Source: JAWPMT01 sp965267435
GTDB taxonomy: Bacteria > Bacteroidota > Bacteroidia > Cytophagales > Cyclobacteriaceae
Assembly: GCA_965267435.1 (NCBI GenBank)
Contig: OZ253960.1
Coordinates: 4,216,001 to 4,280,000, forward strand
Direction of reading: 5' to 3'
DNA length: 64,000 nucleotides
Shown here: in pieces, positions 9,530 to 19,119 of the stretch
How positions within the stretch are numbered: position 1 is the first letter of the stretch
Layout of the letters: the number at the start of each line of letters is the position of its first letter
Made by a program: the position numbers and the translations under genes
Notes under the pieces: model-generated
The model's database searches: none
Seen by the model: the letters and a program-made list of their open reading frames with translations, nothing else
Told to the model about the DNA's origin: nothing

Positions 9530-10985
9530 TTAAAATTAAGTAACGATGGGGAGATATGTGTTGTGAATGGGGATCAATGGTTCAGGGATGGGAAGGGTGT
9601 CTTTTTAAAAGGCCTTCGTGGGAGGATCGTGGCAGTGAACCTTTAAGCCCTGCTGGGCGGGCCTTGTCGGCCACGCCTAGTCGGCCACACCTTCATTTTT
9701 GGTTTGAGCGCAGCGGCCACCGTTATAGCCCTGCCGGGCAGGCCTTCATTTTTGGCTTGATCGCAGCGGCGCACCGCCCAAAAACGAACCGCGGCGGCGG
9801 ACCGTCAAAAAAATCAAGCCGCTCCCGGCCGGGACCCAATCAGCTCCCACCCACGGGCCTACCCGAGCCCCGCGATTGGGTCGCGGACGGCTAGTCGGGC
9901 CCGCCCTCCTAGGTGTAGAGAGTACTATTGTTCGATTTGCGTATTGATCGGTCGGATGTCATGGTAGTCAGATGCGGGTCCGTCGTGAAGGAGATCCCGG
10001 TATGCGCAGGCTAATGGTCATACGTAAACGTGACTGCGAGCGAAACCGGGATGACGATGGGATTGACCTTCAAAGCCCTGCCGGGCGGGCCTAGTTGGGC
10101 ACACCTGGTCGGCCACACCTAGTCGGCCACACCTTCATTTTTGGTTTGAGCGTAGCGGTGCACCGCCCAAAAACGAAGCAAAAAAATCAAGACCCAATCA
10201 TGCTTCCTCGCGCTGGCCATCGCCAACCCCGCGATTGGGTCGGGCCGGCCCGCCTAGGCGTAGAAGTCACTATCGATGAACTGCCTCTTTTGACATCGTA
10301 TCCAGAACAGAGCCTGTCTTAATTCTAATGGTTAGGCGAATACACTGCCATAACTCCTAGCCACAGTGGTGGCCAGCGCCCACCTCCGTCGACTGCCGTA
10401 GGTTTACCGAAGGCAGTGCGATTGTGCCGGGCCAGCCCTCCTAGGTGTAGACAGTACTACTACTCGATTCTCGTGTTGATCGTTCGGATAGTCATACGCA
10501 TCGAGATACCTGGCACGTCGTCAATGAGATCCTGGTATTCGCAGGACGAGGGTCTAATGCATGTGAGACATGGGGCGAAACCGAGATGATGATGGAGTTG
10601 AACCGTCAAGCCCTGCCGGGCGGGCCAGCTCTCGTAGGCGTAGACAGTACCATCGTTCGATTCGCATGTTGATAGTTCGGCTGTCGAAGGAACCCAGCTA
10701 CGGGGTGTCCGCCAAAAGAGATCCCGGTATTCGCAGGCCAATAGTCATAGTGAACACCCGACAGCGAGCGAAACCGGGATGACGATAGGGTTGAATCTTC
10801 AGAGTGTCTAATCAAATGGCAGTTGTCATTCTGACGTGAGATATGAAGGCGGCATGTTGAAAAGCACTCTTCACCGGCCCAGGGATCGGAAGGGCATCCG
10901 CGGGGCCACGGCGGCTGTGAGCGGGGAGCGAGATATACTGGAGAGCCCGCCCGGGGCCCCAGGTTTTCTTAAGGAGCGTTAAAAT
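9530..10985. repeat. GC-rich intergenic repeat region, cluster 1
   Basis: About 1.4 kb without a believable gene. It is a mosaic of recurring words: CCTGCCGGGCGGGCC, TCGGCCACACC, CTTCATTTTTGG, CCGCCCAAAAACGAA, ACCCAATCATGC, and CGCGATTGGGTCG. A module of about 150 bp (an AGTAC-TTCGATT start, GAGATCCCGGTAT in the middle, GCGAAACCGGGATGACGAT at the end) occurs near 9925-10065, 10450-10600 and 10640-10800. The CCCGGTAT and ACCGGGAT parts are inverted relative to each other, so each module can form a long hairpin. The same modules recur at 17200-18410 and in part at 19160. Short ORFs here are repeat-derived. Confidence 0.8.
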
Positions 10986-10986
10986 C

Positions 10987-11018
10987 TACAATTAGGAAAC
11001 TAATATTTCCTACCTTCG
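10987..11018 (+). promoter_or_regulatory. Candidate PadR operator overlapping the padR-permease promoter
   Basis: The word TACAATTAGGAAACTAATA (10987-11005) sits upstream of padR. It contains the dyad TAGGAAA / TTTCCTA (10993-10999 and 11006-11012). TACCTTCG (11011-11018) differs by one base from the Bacteroidota -7 box TAnnTTTG. The same 19-base word recurs at 14005-14023 before the second permease. An autoregulatory operator is likely but is inferred. Confidence 0.55.
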
Positions 11019-11048
11019 TATTCTTGTGATGACATTAGTAACCGGAAC

Positions 11049-11369
11049 ATGAAGCGAACACAACTCGGAGAATTTGAGGAACTCGTGCTTTTGATCATTG
11101 GCGCGTTGCAGGATGACGCGTACAGTCTTTCGGTCAAGAAGGAACTCAAGGAGCGAACTGGACGCAACCCAAGCATCGGGGCGCTGCACTCTGCCCTGAA
11201 CCGGCTGGAGGAAAAGGGGTTTATCTCCTCATTTGAAGGGGGTGCGACCAAAGAGCGCGGAGGTCGTCGTAAGCGCTTCTACCAGATCACTAGTGCTGGC
11301 AAAAAAGCCGCGCAGACATCGTACGAGCTGCGGTCGGGGCTCTACAAGCTGATCCCGGGACTGTCATGA
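11049..11369 (+). CDS. PadR-family transcriptional regulator
   Basis: A 106-residue winged-helix repressor. It starts LGEFEELVLLIIGALQDDAYSLSVKKEL, the standard PadR opening, has GALHSALNRLEEKGFI as the recognition helix and wing, and ends RKRFYQITSAGKKAA. It overlaps the start of the following permease gene by 4 bases, so the two are co-translated. In Bacteroidota such short PadR proteins typically sit directly upstream of FtsX-type permeases that carry a PadR-linked prefix, and they probably regulate their own operon. The dyad at 10993-11012 is the obvious operator candidate. The effector is unknown. Confidence 0.92.
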   Translation: MKRTQLGEFEELVLLIIGALQDDAYSLSVKKELKERTGRNPSIGALHSALNRLEEKGFISSFEGGATKERGGRRKRFYQITSAGKKAAQTSYELRSGLYKLIPGLS

Positions 11370-13999
11370 ACGGATGGCCACTGGTGCTACTCCGATGGCT
11401 CGTGGGGGAAGATCAATCGGAAATACTCGAGGGCGATGTGCTGGAGCTATACGAGGAGCGCAAGCAGCAGAAGGGCCCAAGAGTGGCGGCGCTCATGCAA
11501 TGGTATGATGTGATGGATGTGTCGCGATCTTTTATACGAAAACGAGAAAGTAGAAGGTACAGAGGAATGAACAAGAACTTAATCAAGGTGATCTTTCGCA
11601 ATATGGCGCGTCGAAAGCTGATGACGGGTGTCAATCTTTTCGGGCTGTCAATCGCCATGTTTGTGGCGCTGCTGATCGTCTTTTTTGTGGGTCACGAACT
11701 GAGCTATGACCGCTACCACCAGCACGGCGACAGGGTATATCGGGTCACGATCGAAGACAGCAATGCTGATGGGCTGGTGGAGCACTGGTCTCGCGTGTAT
11801 GCGGACTGGGTCAATGATCTGCCGGAGGTATTCCCACAGGTGGAGGAGATGGTCCGCATCCAAAGTTTCCGCCCTCGCAATGTCCTGGTCGAGCGACAGA
11901 AATTCCGTGAGGAGCATGCCTATGCGGTAGATGAGGAGATCTTCGAGGTCTTTGACTTCGCCTTCCTACTCGGCGATCGATCGGCACTGGAGGAGGCCCA
12001 GAGTGTGGTGCTCACGGAGTCGACGAGTAAAAAATACTTTGGGACGTTCGAGTCGCTCGGTCGAGAGGTCACCATGCAGGGCCACGATGGGATGCTCGAA
12101 CGATATACCGTCACTGCGGTGATCAAAGACCAGCCGGGCAACACGCACCTGCCTGTCACCCTGATGACCAGCCTCGAGGATGACAACCGCAACGGATGGG
12201 CCTACATCTACCTCAAGCTACAGGATCCGCCGTCGGCCACCACTGTGCAGGCTGGCCTTGAGGAGTTTGTATCGTCGAGAACGCCCGAGGATAGTCCTAT
12301 CCAATCCGCCCTTCATCTGCAACCTCTGACAAGCATCCACCTGCATTCACAACTAGCTCGCGAGATTGCCCCCAATGGGAGACTTGACTATGTGGTGATC
12401 TTCGCGGTGGTGGCGCTCGTCATCCTGCTGGTAGCGGCCATCAATTTTGCCAATCTCAACACGGTGCAATCCCTGGATCGAGCGAAGGAGATCGGAGTGC
12501 GCAAGGTACTGGGTGCAGATCGCGGCCAGATCTCCAGGTATTTTCTGATGGAGGCACTGATCCTCTCGGTCCTGAGTGGACTGCTGGCACTGGGCGTTTT
12601 GCTGGGGCTATTGCCGGCCTTCCAGCAATTCATGGGGACAGAAATGTACGTCGAGCCCACGACGATCGTCCTGGCTCTCCTGACCATGGTGGCGGTGACG
12701 ACGATCTTCTCGGGGGCCTACCCTTCCAGGATCCTGGCGAAGTACCAACCCATGCAGGCGCTGAAAGGGATGAAGAAAACCGGCCGGTCCAAACTGGGTA
12801 TAAGAAAGGTAATGCTGGCGTGGCAGTTTGCCCTGTCCATCGGGCTGATCTCGGCGACATTTATCACGCAACGTCAATTCAACTATATCCATCAAAAGAA
12901 TCTCGGATACAATGGCGACCAGATCATGGCCATCAGAAAAGTACCCGACCAGGCGGTGCGCGAGTATGAGACCTTCAAGTCGCAGCTGCGGACGATCCCC
13001 GGCGTGGACGATGTGTCGGCCCTGATGGAGCTGCCGACGCAAGCCATTCGGGATGCGGGCTTTGTGCTTCTAGAGTCGGACTCCAGCAACGAAAATGCGC
13101 CTCGCACGGACATACAAATCGTAGACCTCAACGCCGACAAGTTTCTGGAGCTCCAGTTAGTGGCCGGCTCGGGCTTGCCGCAAAGCCTGCGATCCGGAGA
13201 GCTGCACCCCCCGCAAGGCAGCAGCGTAGAGGCGACTTTTGAGTTTGTCAATGCGCGACGTCGCGCCTACCTGATCAATCAGTCTGCCGCGAGGCTCCTG
13301 GGCTGGGATGACCCGCAACAAGCTATCGGCCAGCGTATTGCCTGGTCCAACGGATTCCTCGATCTCGCCACAGGACCCATCACGGGTGTGGTGGAGGATT
13401 TTCACCAGGAGAGTCTGCGATCAACGATTGATCCGGTGGTGATGGTGTACGAACCGATCTTCCTACACCATGTGCTGGTGAAGCTGGAAGGCAAGCAAAT
13501 CAGAGAGACGATCGAGCGAATCGAAAACACATGGAATCAGTCGTACGCTGAGTTTCCCATGGATGTCACGTTTCTCGACCAGGAATTTGCCACGTTGTAC
13601 AAGGCCGAGGGGAAGCAACTGCAGCTGATCAAGCTCTTTTCCATGCTGGCGCTGTCCATTGCCTTTCTTGGTCTCCTGGGACTGATCTCCTACACCTTGA
13701 AGCTGAGGCTGAAGGAAATGGCCATCCGCAAAGTGCTGGGTGCCACGATGCAAACGACTGTCCAATTATTTGCCCGGGAGTACCTAATGGTCTTGATCGC
13801 AGGTGCCATAATCGCGGTGCCTAGTGTATGGATCCTCATGAGCCGCTGGCTGGAAAACTACGCCTATCACACCACCATCAATGGGCTGAGCTTTGTCGTG
13901 GCCATGGTGGTCATCGTGCTACTCATGGGCATTACGCTCATCTCCCAGGCGTGGAAGGCAGAGTCCACCAATCCGTCGGAGATACTAAAACAGGAATGA
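11366..13999 (+). CDS. MacB/FtsX-type ABC transporter permease with PadR-linked N-terminal prefix
   Basis: An 877-residue membrane protein. Residues 1-60 are a soluble prefix (LLRWLVGEDQSEILEGDVLELYEER) shared with the next permease. The FtsX/MacB core begins with IKVIFRNMARRKLMTGVNLFGLS and a first membrane helix at about 85-110. A large MacB periplasmic domain follows, then three helices with the signature EIGVRKVLGADRGQI. A second periplasmic domain and a second FtsX block (EMAIRKVLGATMQTTVQLFAREYL) close the protein. No ATPase gene is adjacent, so it must borrow a MacB/LolD-type ATPase from elsewhere or act as a sensor-type permease. The substrate is unknown; peptides, lipids or antimicrobial compounds are typical for the family. 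Confidence 0.9.
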   Translation: MNGWPLVLLRWLVGEDQSEILEGDVLELYEERKQQKGPRVAALMQWYDVMDVSRSFIRKRESRRYRGMNKNLIKVIFRNMARRKLMTGVNLFGLSIAMFVALLIVFFVGHELSYDRYHQHGDRVYRVTIEDSNADGLVEHWSRVYADWVNDLPEVFPQVEEMVRIQSFRPRNVLVERQKFREEHAYAVDEEIFEVFDFAFLLGDRSALEEAQSVVLTESTSKKYFGTFESLGREVTMQGHDGMLERYTVTAVIKDQPGNTHLPVTLMTSLEDDNRNGWAYIYLKLQDPPSATTVQAGLEEFVSSRTPEDSPIQSALHLQPLTSIHLHSQLAREIAPNGRLDYVVIFAVVALVILLVAAINFANLNTVQSLDRAKEIGVRKVLGADRGQISRYFLMEALILSVLSGLLALGVLLGLLPAFQQFMGTEMYVEPTTIVLALLTMVAVTTIFSGAYPSRILAKYQPMQALKGMKKTGRSKLGIRKVMLAWQFALSIGLISATFITQRQFNYIHQKNLGYNGDQIMAIRKVPDQAVREYETFKSQLRTIPGVDDVSALMELPTQAIRDAGFVLLESDSSNENAPRTDIQIVDLNADKFLELQLVAGSGLPQSLRSGELHPPQGSSVEATFEFVNARRRAYLINQSAARLLGWDDPQQAIGQRIAWSNGFLDLATGPITGVVEDFHQESLRSTIDPVVMVYEPIFLHHVLVKLEGKQIRETIERIENTWNQSYAEFPMDVTFLDQEFATLYKAEGKQLQLIKLFSMLALSIAFLGLLGLISYTLKLRLKEMAIRKVLGATMQTTVQLFAREYLMVLIAGAIIAVPSVWILMSRWLENYAYHTTINGLSFVVAMVVIVLLMGITLISQAWKAESTNPSEILKQE

Positions 14000-14004
14000 T
14001 AATA

Positions 14005-14031
14005 TACAATTAGGAAACTAATACTTAGTTT
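14005..14031 (+). promoter_or_regulatory. Second copy of the candidate PadR operator
   Basis: TACAATTAGGAAACTAATA at 14005-14023 is identical to the word upstream of padR. Here the following bases make a different dyad, AAACTAA / TTAGTTT (14015-14021 and 14025-14031), followed by a TTTG. It implies that the second permease has its own promoter under the same regulator as the first operon. Confidence 0.55.
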
Positions 14032-14058
14032 GTTCGTAAAGGCTATTAGCTGTCAAAC

Positions 14059-16710
14059 GTGAGAAGGTCAAAAACACGGAATCCGACGTTACCCCCGAGA
14101 TGGGCAGAGACCTTGCTCGGCTGGTTTTGTAATGATCAGCAGAGGGAGATCCTGGAAGGCGACCTGCGCGAGCTGTACATAGAGCGGATCGAGAAGCACC
14201 CCAAACTGTGGGCGCAGACGCTCTTCGTCGCCAACGTCTTCGATTGTTTTAGGCCTTTTTCGCTGAAGCGACAGCGTAGCTATCGAACAAACTCCATTGG
14301 CATGATCAAGAATTACTGGAAGATCGCCTTCCGCAACATCGCCCGTCAGAAACTGTACTCCTTCATCAACATCTTCGGACTGGCGCTGGGCCTCGCCTGT
14401 TTCCTGCTCATATTCATCTATGTGCAGGACGAGCTGAGCTACGACCGCCAGCACGAGGCATCGGACCGCATCTTCCGCGTGACCGAAAAGTTTGAGAGCG
14501 AGGACATCGGCGAGTTCTCTGCCAGCCTCCCCTTCCCTACCGGTCCTACCCTCCGCAGCGATTTCCCATCACAAGTGGAGAGCGTCGTGCGCCTTTTCAA
14601 CTTCCAGTCGCCCACACTGGCGCTGGCCAACAGGCAACTGGACAGGGAGTACAACGAGTCGCGGATCTTCTTTGCGGACAGCACTTTCTTTGATGTCTTC
14701 GACTTCGAAATGCTCGTCGGCGATCCTGGCACTGCGCTGGACGAACCCAATTCCATCCTGATCACGAGGAGCATGGTCCGCAAGTACTTCGGAGACGACG
14801 ATCCCATGGGACAGATCCTCGAGTTTCAGGGTGAGCACAACTATGTCGTGAAAGGGGTGCTGGAGGATGCACCACTCAACGCGCACTTCCAGTTTGACTT
14901 CCTCATCTCCTTCCCGAGTCTGAAAGCTTTTTACAACGGCGGCTACTACCCCTACTGGTATTGGAATCCCTGCTGGACGTACATCAAGGTGGCAGAAAAC
15001 TCAGACCCCGCCGATCTGGAGGCGCTCTTCCCCGACTTCGTGGAGAAGTACTTCCCAGAGTTTGTTCGCGAAGACATCACACTGCACCTGCAGCCGCTGG
15101 TGGATATCCATCTCACGTCCAAGCTGGACTATGAGATCCAGGCCAACTCCAGCTACGAAAACATCTACATCTTCAGCGGTATCGCCCTCTTTGTCTTGCT
15201 GATCGCCGCCATCAACTTCATCAACCTTAGCACGGCACGGGCGACCAACCGCGCCAAGGAGGTGGGTGTGCGCAAATCACTCGGCAGCGAGCGCTCGCAG
15301 CTCATTACCCAATTCATCTTTGAGTCGATCATCTATGTGGGTCTCGCTGTGGCGTTGGCCATCGCCATGGTGGTCATCACACTTCCACAGTTCAATTTGC
15401 TGACCGAGAAATCGATCAGTTTTGAGATCCTCTTCAGCCCGATTTACCTGGCGCTCTTCTCGGCGCTCATCCTGGGTCTGGGCATCCTCGCCGGCTTCTA
15501 CCCTGCCTTCGTGCTCTCCGCTTTCAAGACGGTGCAGGTGCTGAAAAACAAGGTCGGCAGAAGCCGGGGGTTCAACTTCCGCAAGGTGCTCGTGACCCTC
15601 CAGTTTGCCGTATCGATGATGCTCATCATCGGGACCGTAATGGCCTACCTGCAGTTGCAACACCTGCAAAACGAGGACCTCGGATTCAACCAGGAGCATG
15701 TGCTCATGATCCCCGTCATCCGCACGCCCATGGGGCACCACTACGAAAACTTCAAAGACGAGTCCCTCAACGATGCCTCGGTGATCTCGATGACGGCGGT
15801 CGAGGAGATCGTCGGTGCCAAGCACCAGGTAGCCAACTATCAGTTTGGTGAGATGGAGCGATCGAAGCCCTACCCCCGATTCAATATCCGGCACGACTTC
15901 GTCAAGACCTTTGACATCCCCATGGCCGCCGGGCGCACTTACGACGAAACCATGGCGACCGATGACAGTATCGCTCTCGTGGTGAATGAGGAGCTGGTTC
16001 GGTCCGTCGGTTGGGAATCTGCGGAGGCTGCGATCGGGCAGGACTACCAGTTTGGCAGGGTGCGTGGCAAGATCATCGGCGTGGTGCAGGACTACAACTT
16101 CGTCTCCAAGCATCACCCCATTCGCCCTTTTGTGCTGCATATCAACACACGGGCACGGGCGTTCAACCTCTTCATCAAGTACGTCGCTGTACGCGTCGAC
16201 GGCAACAACATGCAGCAGGCCATCAATCACCTGCAGTCCACATGGAAGCAGTTCATCCCCAACCGACCGTTTGACTACTTCTTCCTCGACGATCGCCTCA
16301 ATGACTCCTACGCCACCGAGCGCAAGCTGACGAGCGTCATCCTCCTGTTTTCTTTCATGGCGATCCTCGTCGCCTGCCTGGGGCTGTTTGGGCTCGCCAC
16401 GCACAACCTGGAAACGCGGACCAAGGAGATCGGCGTCCGTAAGGTGCTTGGTATCTCCTCGAAGCAGATCCTCGTGCTGCTCTCCCGCGAGTTTGCGCTA
16501 CTGATCGCCATTGCGTTTGTAATCGCTGTGCCGCTGTCTTACCAGCTCCTGGAGCAGTGGCTCAACCAGTTTGCCTACCGCGTGGACATTGCCCTCTGGC
16601 CGTTCGCCCTATCGGGAGCGGTGACGCTGGCCGTGGCTATGGCAACGGTGGGGTATCATGCGCTGCGCGCCGCGCGGATCAATCCGGTGGAGTCGTTGCG
16701 ATATGAGTAG
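14059..16710 (+). CDS. MacB/FtsX-type ABC transporter permease with PadR-linked N-terminal prefix (second copy)
   Basis: An 883-residue paralogue of the upstream permease, starting at GTG 14059. It has the same soluble prefix (LLGWFCNDQQREILEGDLRELYIERI), then IKNYWKIAFRNIARQKLYSFINIFGLALG and the first membrane helix, a MacB periplasmic domain, EVGVRKSLGSERSQL at the first FtsX block and EIGVRKVLGISSKQILVLLSREF at the second. The two paralogues lie in tandem with a 59-bp gap that holds a second operator-like word. They may form a heterodimer with one ATPase, which is not encoded here. The GC-rich codon use matches the upstream permease and differs from the AT-richer cassette genes further on. 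Confidence 0.9.
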   Translation: MRRSKTRNPTLPPRWAETLLGWFCNDQQREILEGDLRELYIERIEKHPKLWAQTLFVANVFDCFRPFSLKRQRSYRTNSIGMIKNYWKIAFRNIARQKLYSFINIFGLALGLACFLLIFIYVQDELSYDRQHEASDRIFRVTEKFESEDIGEFSASLPFPTGPTLRSDFPSQVESVVRLFNFQSPTLALANRQLDREYNESRIFFADSTFFDVFDFEMLVGDPGTALDEPNSILITRSMVRKYFGDDDPMGQILEFQGEHNYVVKGVLEDAPLNAHFQFDFLISFPSLKAFYNGGYYPYWYWNPCWTYIKVAENSDPADLEALFPDFVEKYFPEFVREDITLHLQPLVDIHLTSKLDYEIQANSSYENIYIFSGIALFVLLIAAINFINLSTARATNRAKEVGVRKSLGSERSQLITQFIFESIIYVGLAVALAIAMVVITLPQFNLLTEKSISFEILFSPIYLALFSALILGLGILAGFYPAFVLSAFKTVQVLKNKVGRSRGFNFRKVLVTLQFAVSMMLIIGTVMAYLQLQHLQNEDLGFNQEHVLMIPVIRTPMGHHYENFKDESLNDASVISMTAVEEIVGAKHQVANYQFGEMERSKPYPRFNIRHDFVKTFDIPMAAGRTYDETMATDDSIALVVNEELVRSVGWESAEAAIGQDYQFGRVRGKIIGVVQDYNFVSKHHPIRPFVLHINTRARAFNLFIKYVAVRVDGNNMQQAINHLQSTWKQFIPNRPFDYFFLDDRLNDSYATERKLTSVILLFSFMAILVACLGLFGLATHNLETRTKEIGVRKVLGISSKQILVLLSREFALLIAIAFVIAVPLSYQLLEQWLNQFAYRVDIALWPFALSGAVTLAVAMATVGYHALRAARINPVESLRYE

Positions 16711-16741
16711 GTGGGAATAAATGGGGGCGCCCAGCCGCACA

Positions 16742-16806
16742 TGCCCTGAAGCAGAGAAGACGCTTTTGCTGTAGGTGGCGATCGCAGGTCTCTGCACTTC
16801 AGGGCA
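16742..16806. repeat. Imperfect 16-bp inverted repeat after the permease gene
   Basis: TGCCCTGAAG-CAGAGA (16742-16757) pairs with TCTCTG and CTTCAGGGCA (16789-16806), with an unpaired CA on the 3' side and a loop of about 31 nt. It could be a transcription end structure or a mobile palindromic element. There is no T-tract after it. Confidence 0.6.
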
Positions 16807-16813
16807 AGCCATT

Positions 16814-16844
16814 GCGCTACACCGGCGCTAAGCGGGTGTAGCGC
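16814..16844. terminator. Strong hairpin, candidate terminator
   Basis: GCGCTACACC (16814-16823) pairs perfectly with GGTGTAGCGC (16835-16844) around an 11-nt loop. It lies about 100 bp after the permease stop. No U-run follows, so intrinsic termination is uncertain. Confidence 0.4.
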
Positions 16845-16979
16845 TCCGGTAGTAAGTTCATGGTTTCGATGCTCTTATCAGCACCGGTCGCCGCGGTGGA
16901 CTGTCAATCAAGCTCCCATCGCTCCGGGCTACTGCTGTTGGTCGCAGACTGCGGTCATGATATATCACATCTTCTTTAC

Positions 16980-18420
16980 ATGAACCATCCTCACTTTCAA
17001 AGCCCTGCCAGGCGGGCCTAGCCGGCGGCGCCTAGCCGGCCACACCTTCATTTTTGAGGGATCAAAAACGAAGCAAAAAATCCTTAGCCCAATCATGCTC
17101 CCATCACGCTAGCCATCGCGCACCTCCGTCGCCTGCCGTAGGTTTACCGAAGGCAGTGCGATTGTGTCGCGGACGGCTAGTCGGGCCAGCCCTCCTGTGG
17201 GCGCAGGCAGTACCATTGTTCGATTCTCGTAATTGGTCGTTCGGAGATTCAGGTAGATCCAGGTACAGCATCCGTCATCAAAGAGATCCCGGTATTCGCG
17301 GACGATGGTCCAATGCATGCGAGACAAGAGGCGAAACCGGGATGACGATGGGGTTGAACCTTCAAAAAATCCTTAGCCACTAAGCCTTGCCAGGCGGGCC
17401 TTCATTTTTGAGGGATCAAAAACGAAGCAAAAAATCCTTAGCCCAATCATGCTCCCATCACGCTAGCCATCGCGCACCCCGCGATTGGGCTGGGCCTGCG
17501 CTCCTAGGCGCAGTCGTTATTGTTGTCGGATTTTCTTATTGAAGGTCTCTGAGCCTCATTTTTGAGACCGCGGGCGGTGGCCGTCAAAAAATCCTTGGCC
17601 GCTTCGGTGGACCGCCAGTCATTCTCCATCACACTAGTCAGCGCGCACCTCCGTCGACTGCCGTAGGTTTACCGAAGGCAGTGTAGTTGGGTCGCGGAAA
17701 GCTAGTCGCACCAGCCATCCCAGGCGCAGGCAGTACCATTGTTCGATTCGCACGTCGATCGGTGGGATGGTCATTGGAAGCCAGATACGGGTCTGTCGTC
17801 TAATGAGATCCAGGTATCCGCAGGATGATGGTCCAATGCATGCGAGACAAGAGGCGAAACCGGGATGACGATGGGGTTGAACCTTCAAAAATCCTTGGCC
17901 ACTAAGCCTTGCCAGGCGGGCCTTCATTTTTGAGGGATCAAAAACGAAGCAAAAAATCCTTAGCCCAATCATGCTCCCATCACGCTAGCCATCGCGCACC
18001 CCGCGATTGGGCTGAGCCTGCGCTCCTAGGCGCAGTCGTTATTGTTGTCGGATTTTCTTATTGAAGGTCTCTGAGCCTCATTTTTGAGACCGCGGGCGGT
18101 GGCCGTCAAAAAATCCTTGGCCGCTTCGGTGGACCGCCAGTCATTCTCCATCACACTAGTCAGCGCGCACCTCCGTCGACTGCCGTAGGTTTACCGAAGG
18201 CAGTGCGGTTGGGTCGCGGAAAGCTAGTCGCACCAGCCATCCCAGGCGCAGGCAGTACCATTGTTCGATTCGCACGTCGATCGGTGGGATGGTCATTGGA
18301 AGCCAGATACGGGTCTGTCGTCTAATGAGATCCAGGTATCCGCAGGATGATGGTCCAATGCATGCGAGACAAGAGGCGAAACCGGAATGACGATGGGGTT
18401 GAATCTTCAAGCCTTGCCAC
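16980..18420. repeat. GC-rich intergenic repeat region, cluster 2, with tandem duplication
   Basis: The same repeat words as at 9530-10985 recur here. Two nearly identical units of about 522 bp lie in tandem (roughly 17360-17881 and 17882-18403). A fragment of the same unit precedes them (about 17040-17360). Each unit holds TTTTTGAGGGATCAAAAACG, CGTAGGTTTACCGAAGGCAG and the GAGATCC...GCGAAACCGG hairpin module. ORFs that appear in both units (for example minus strand 17634-17972 and 18156-18410) are the same repeat translated and are not genes. Confidence 0.85.
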
Positions 18421-18510
18421 GGGGGTCGGTCGTACCTGTTCGGCCATCTTCGAATAGACCCGGACGTCCCGGTAGGGATTTCTTATCTTTACTAATAGAA
18501 CTAGAGAATT

Positions 18511-18753
18511 ATGAGTACGGCAGAATTCAACGTGTTGAGGAAGGAGTTGGCGGAATGGATAAACTCATTGAACGATACCCAGCTGTTAAATTTCCTCAAC
18601 TCCATTAAGCTTTCAACCTCGAAACGAAGTGAAGGGGATTGGTGGGAGGAACTCACTAATGATGAAAAGGAGAATATTCGACTTGGAATCAAAGACCTGG
18701 AAGAAGGGCGGGTGCACTCATCGGATGATTTCTGGCGGGAACTAAAAAGTTGA
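18511..18753 (+). CDS. Putative antitoxin of a ParE/RelE-type module
   Basis: An 80-residue acidic helical protein. Its middle and end (NDEKENIRLGIKDLEEGRVHSSDDFWRELKS) resemble the short antitoxins found before ParE-type toxins in Bacteroidota. The stop overlaps the toxin start (TGATG), the usual coupling of antitoxin and toxin. A TATCTTTA at about 18483-18490 may be the -7 box. The pair sits between the intergenic repeats and the recombinase, outside the cassette array. Confidence 0.75.
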   Translation: MSTAEFNVLRKELAEWINSLNDTQLLNFLNSIKLSTSKRSEGDWWEELTNDEKENIRLGIKDLEEGRVHSSDDFWRELKS

Positions 18754-19049
18754 TGGCCGATTCTGGAGATGTGCAATGGACAACTCGGTCACTTAGAAAC
18801 GCACAGAAAATCAGAAAATACCTTTCAACACATTTTTCAGAAAAGGAGGTAAATAGATTTGACGAACTGTTACGGTCCTTCGAAAAGAACGTGTCAAACT
18901 TTCCACATTTATATCCGAAATCTCAAAAATTTCCGCAACTCAGGCGGGCGGTTCTCCACAAATTCACTTCCGTATTTTATACTGTACGAGGGACGAAAAT
19001 CGTAGTCATTGCGATGCAGGACAATCGCGAAAAGGGACCGAAAAAATAA
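18753..19049 (+). CDS. ParE/RelE-like toxin
   Basis: A 98-residue protein of the RelE/ParE fold. It has the N-terminal WTTRSLRNAQKIRKYL helix, then KFPQLRRAVLHKFTSVFYTVRGTKIVVIAMQDNR, which matches the conserved ParE beta-sheet core with the R...Y...V pattern. The ATG at 18753 overlaps the antitoxin stop. A stable toxin-antitoxin pair next to an integrase could protect the locus from loss. Whether it targets gyrase or ribosomes cannot be told. Confidence 0.82.
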   Translation: MADSGDVQWTTRSLRNAQKIRKYLSTHFSEKEVNRFDELLRSFEKNVSNFPHLYPKSQKFPQLRRAVLHKFTSVFYTVRGTKIVVIAMQDNREKGPKK

Positions 19050-19119
19050 CGACCCACAACAGTTTTTCATATGCCCTCGCGCACTCTCCACACTACAGAC
19101 TTGAGCTGAGAACGCGATA

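Noticed and set aside
9556..9894. ORF of 112 residues at the edge of repeat cluster 1
   Set aside because: It is made of the GC-rich repeat words and has no domain or start signal.
15277..16404. 375-residue minus-strand ORF
   Set aside because: It lies wholly antisense to the second permease gene, whose domains are clear. The composition is that of a GC-rich shadow frame.
17634..18410. Two similar minus-strand ORFs (112 and 84 residues)
   Set aside because: They are the two copies of the 522-bp tandem repeat, translated in the same frame.
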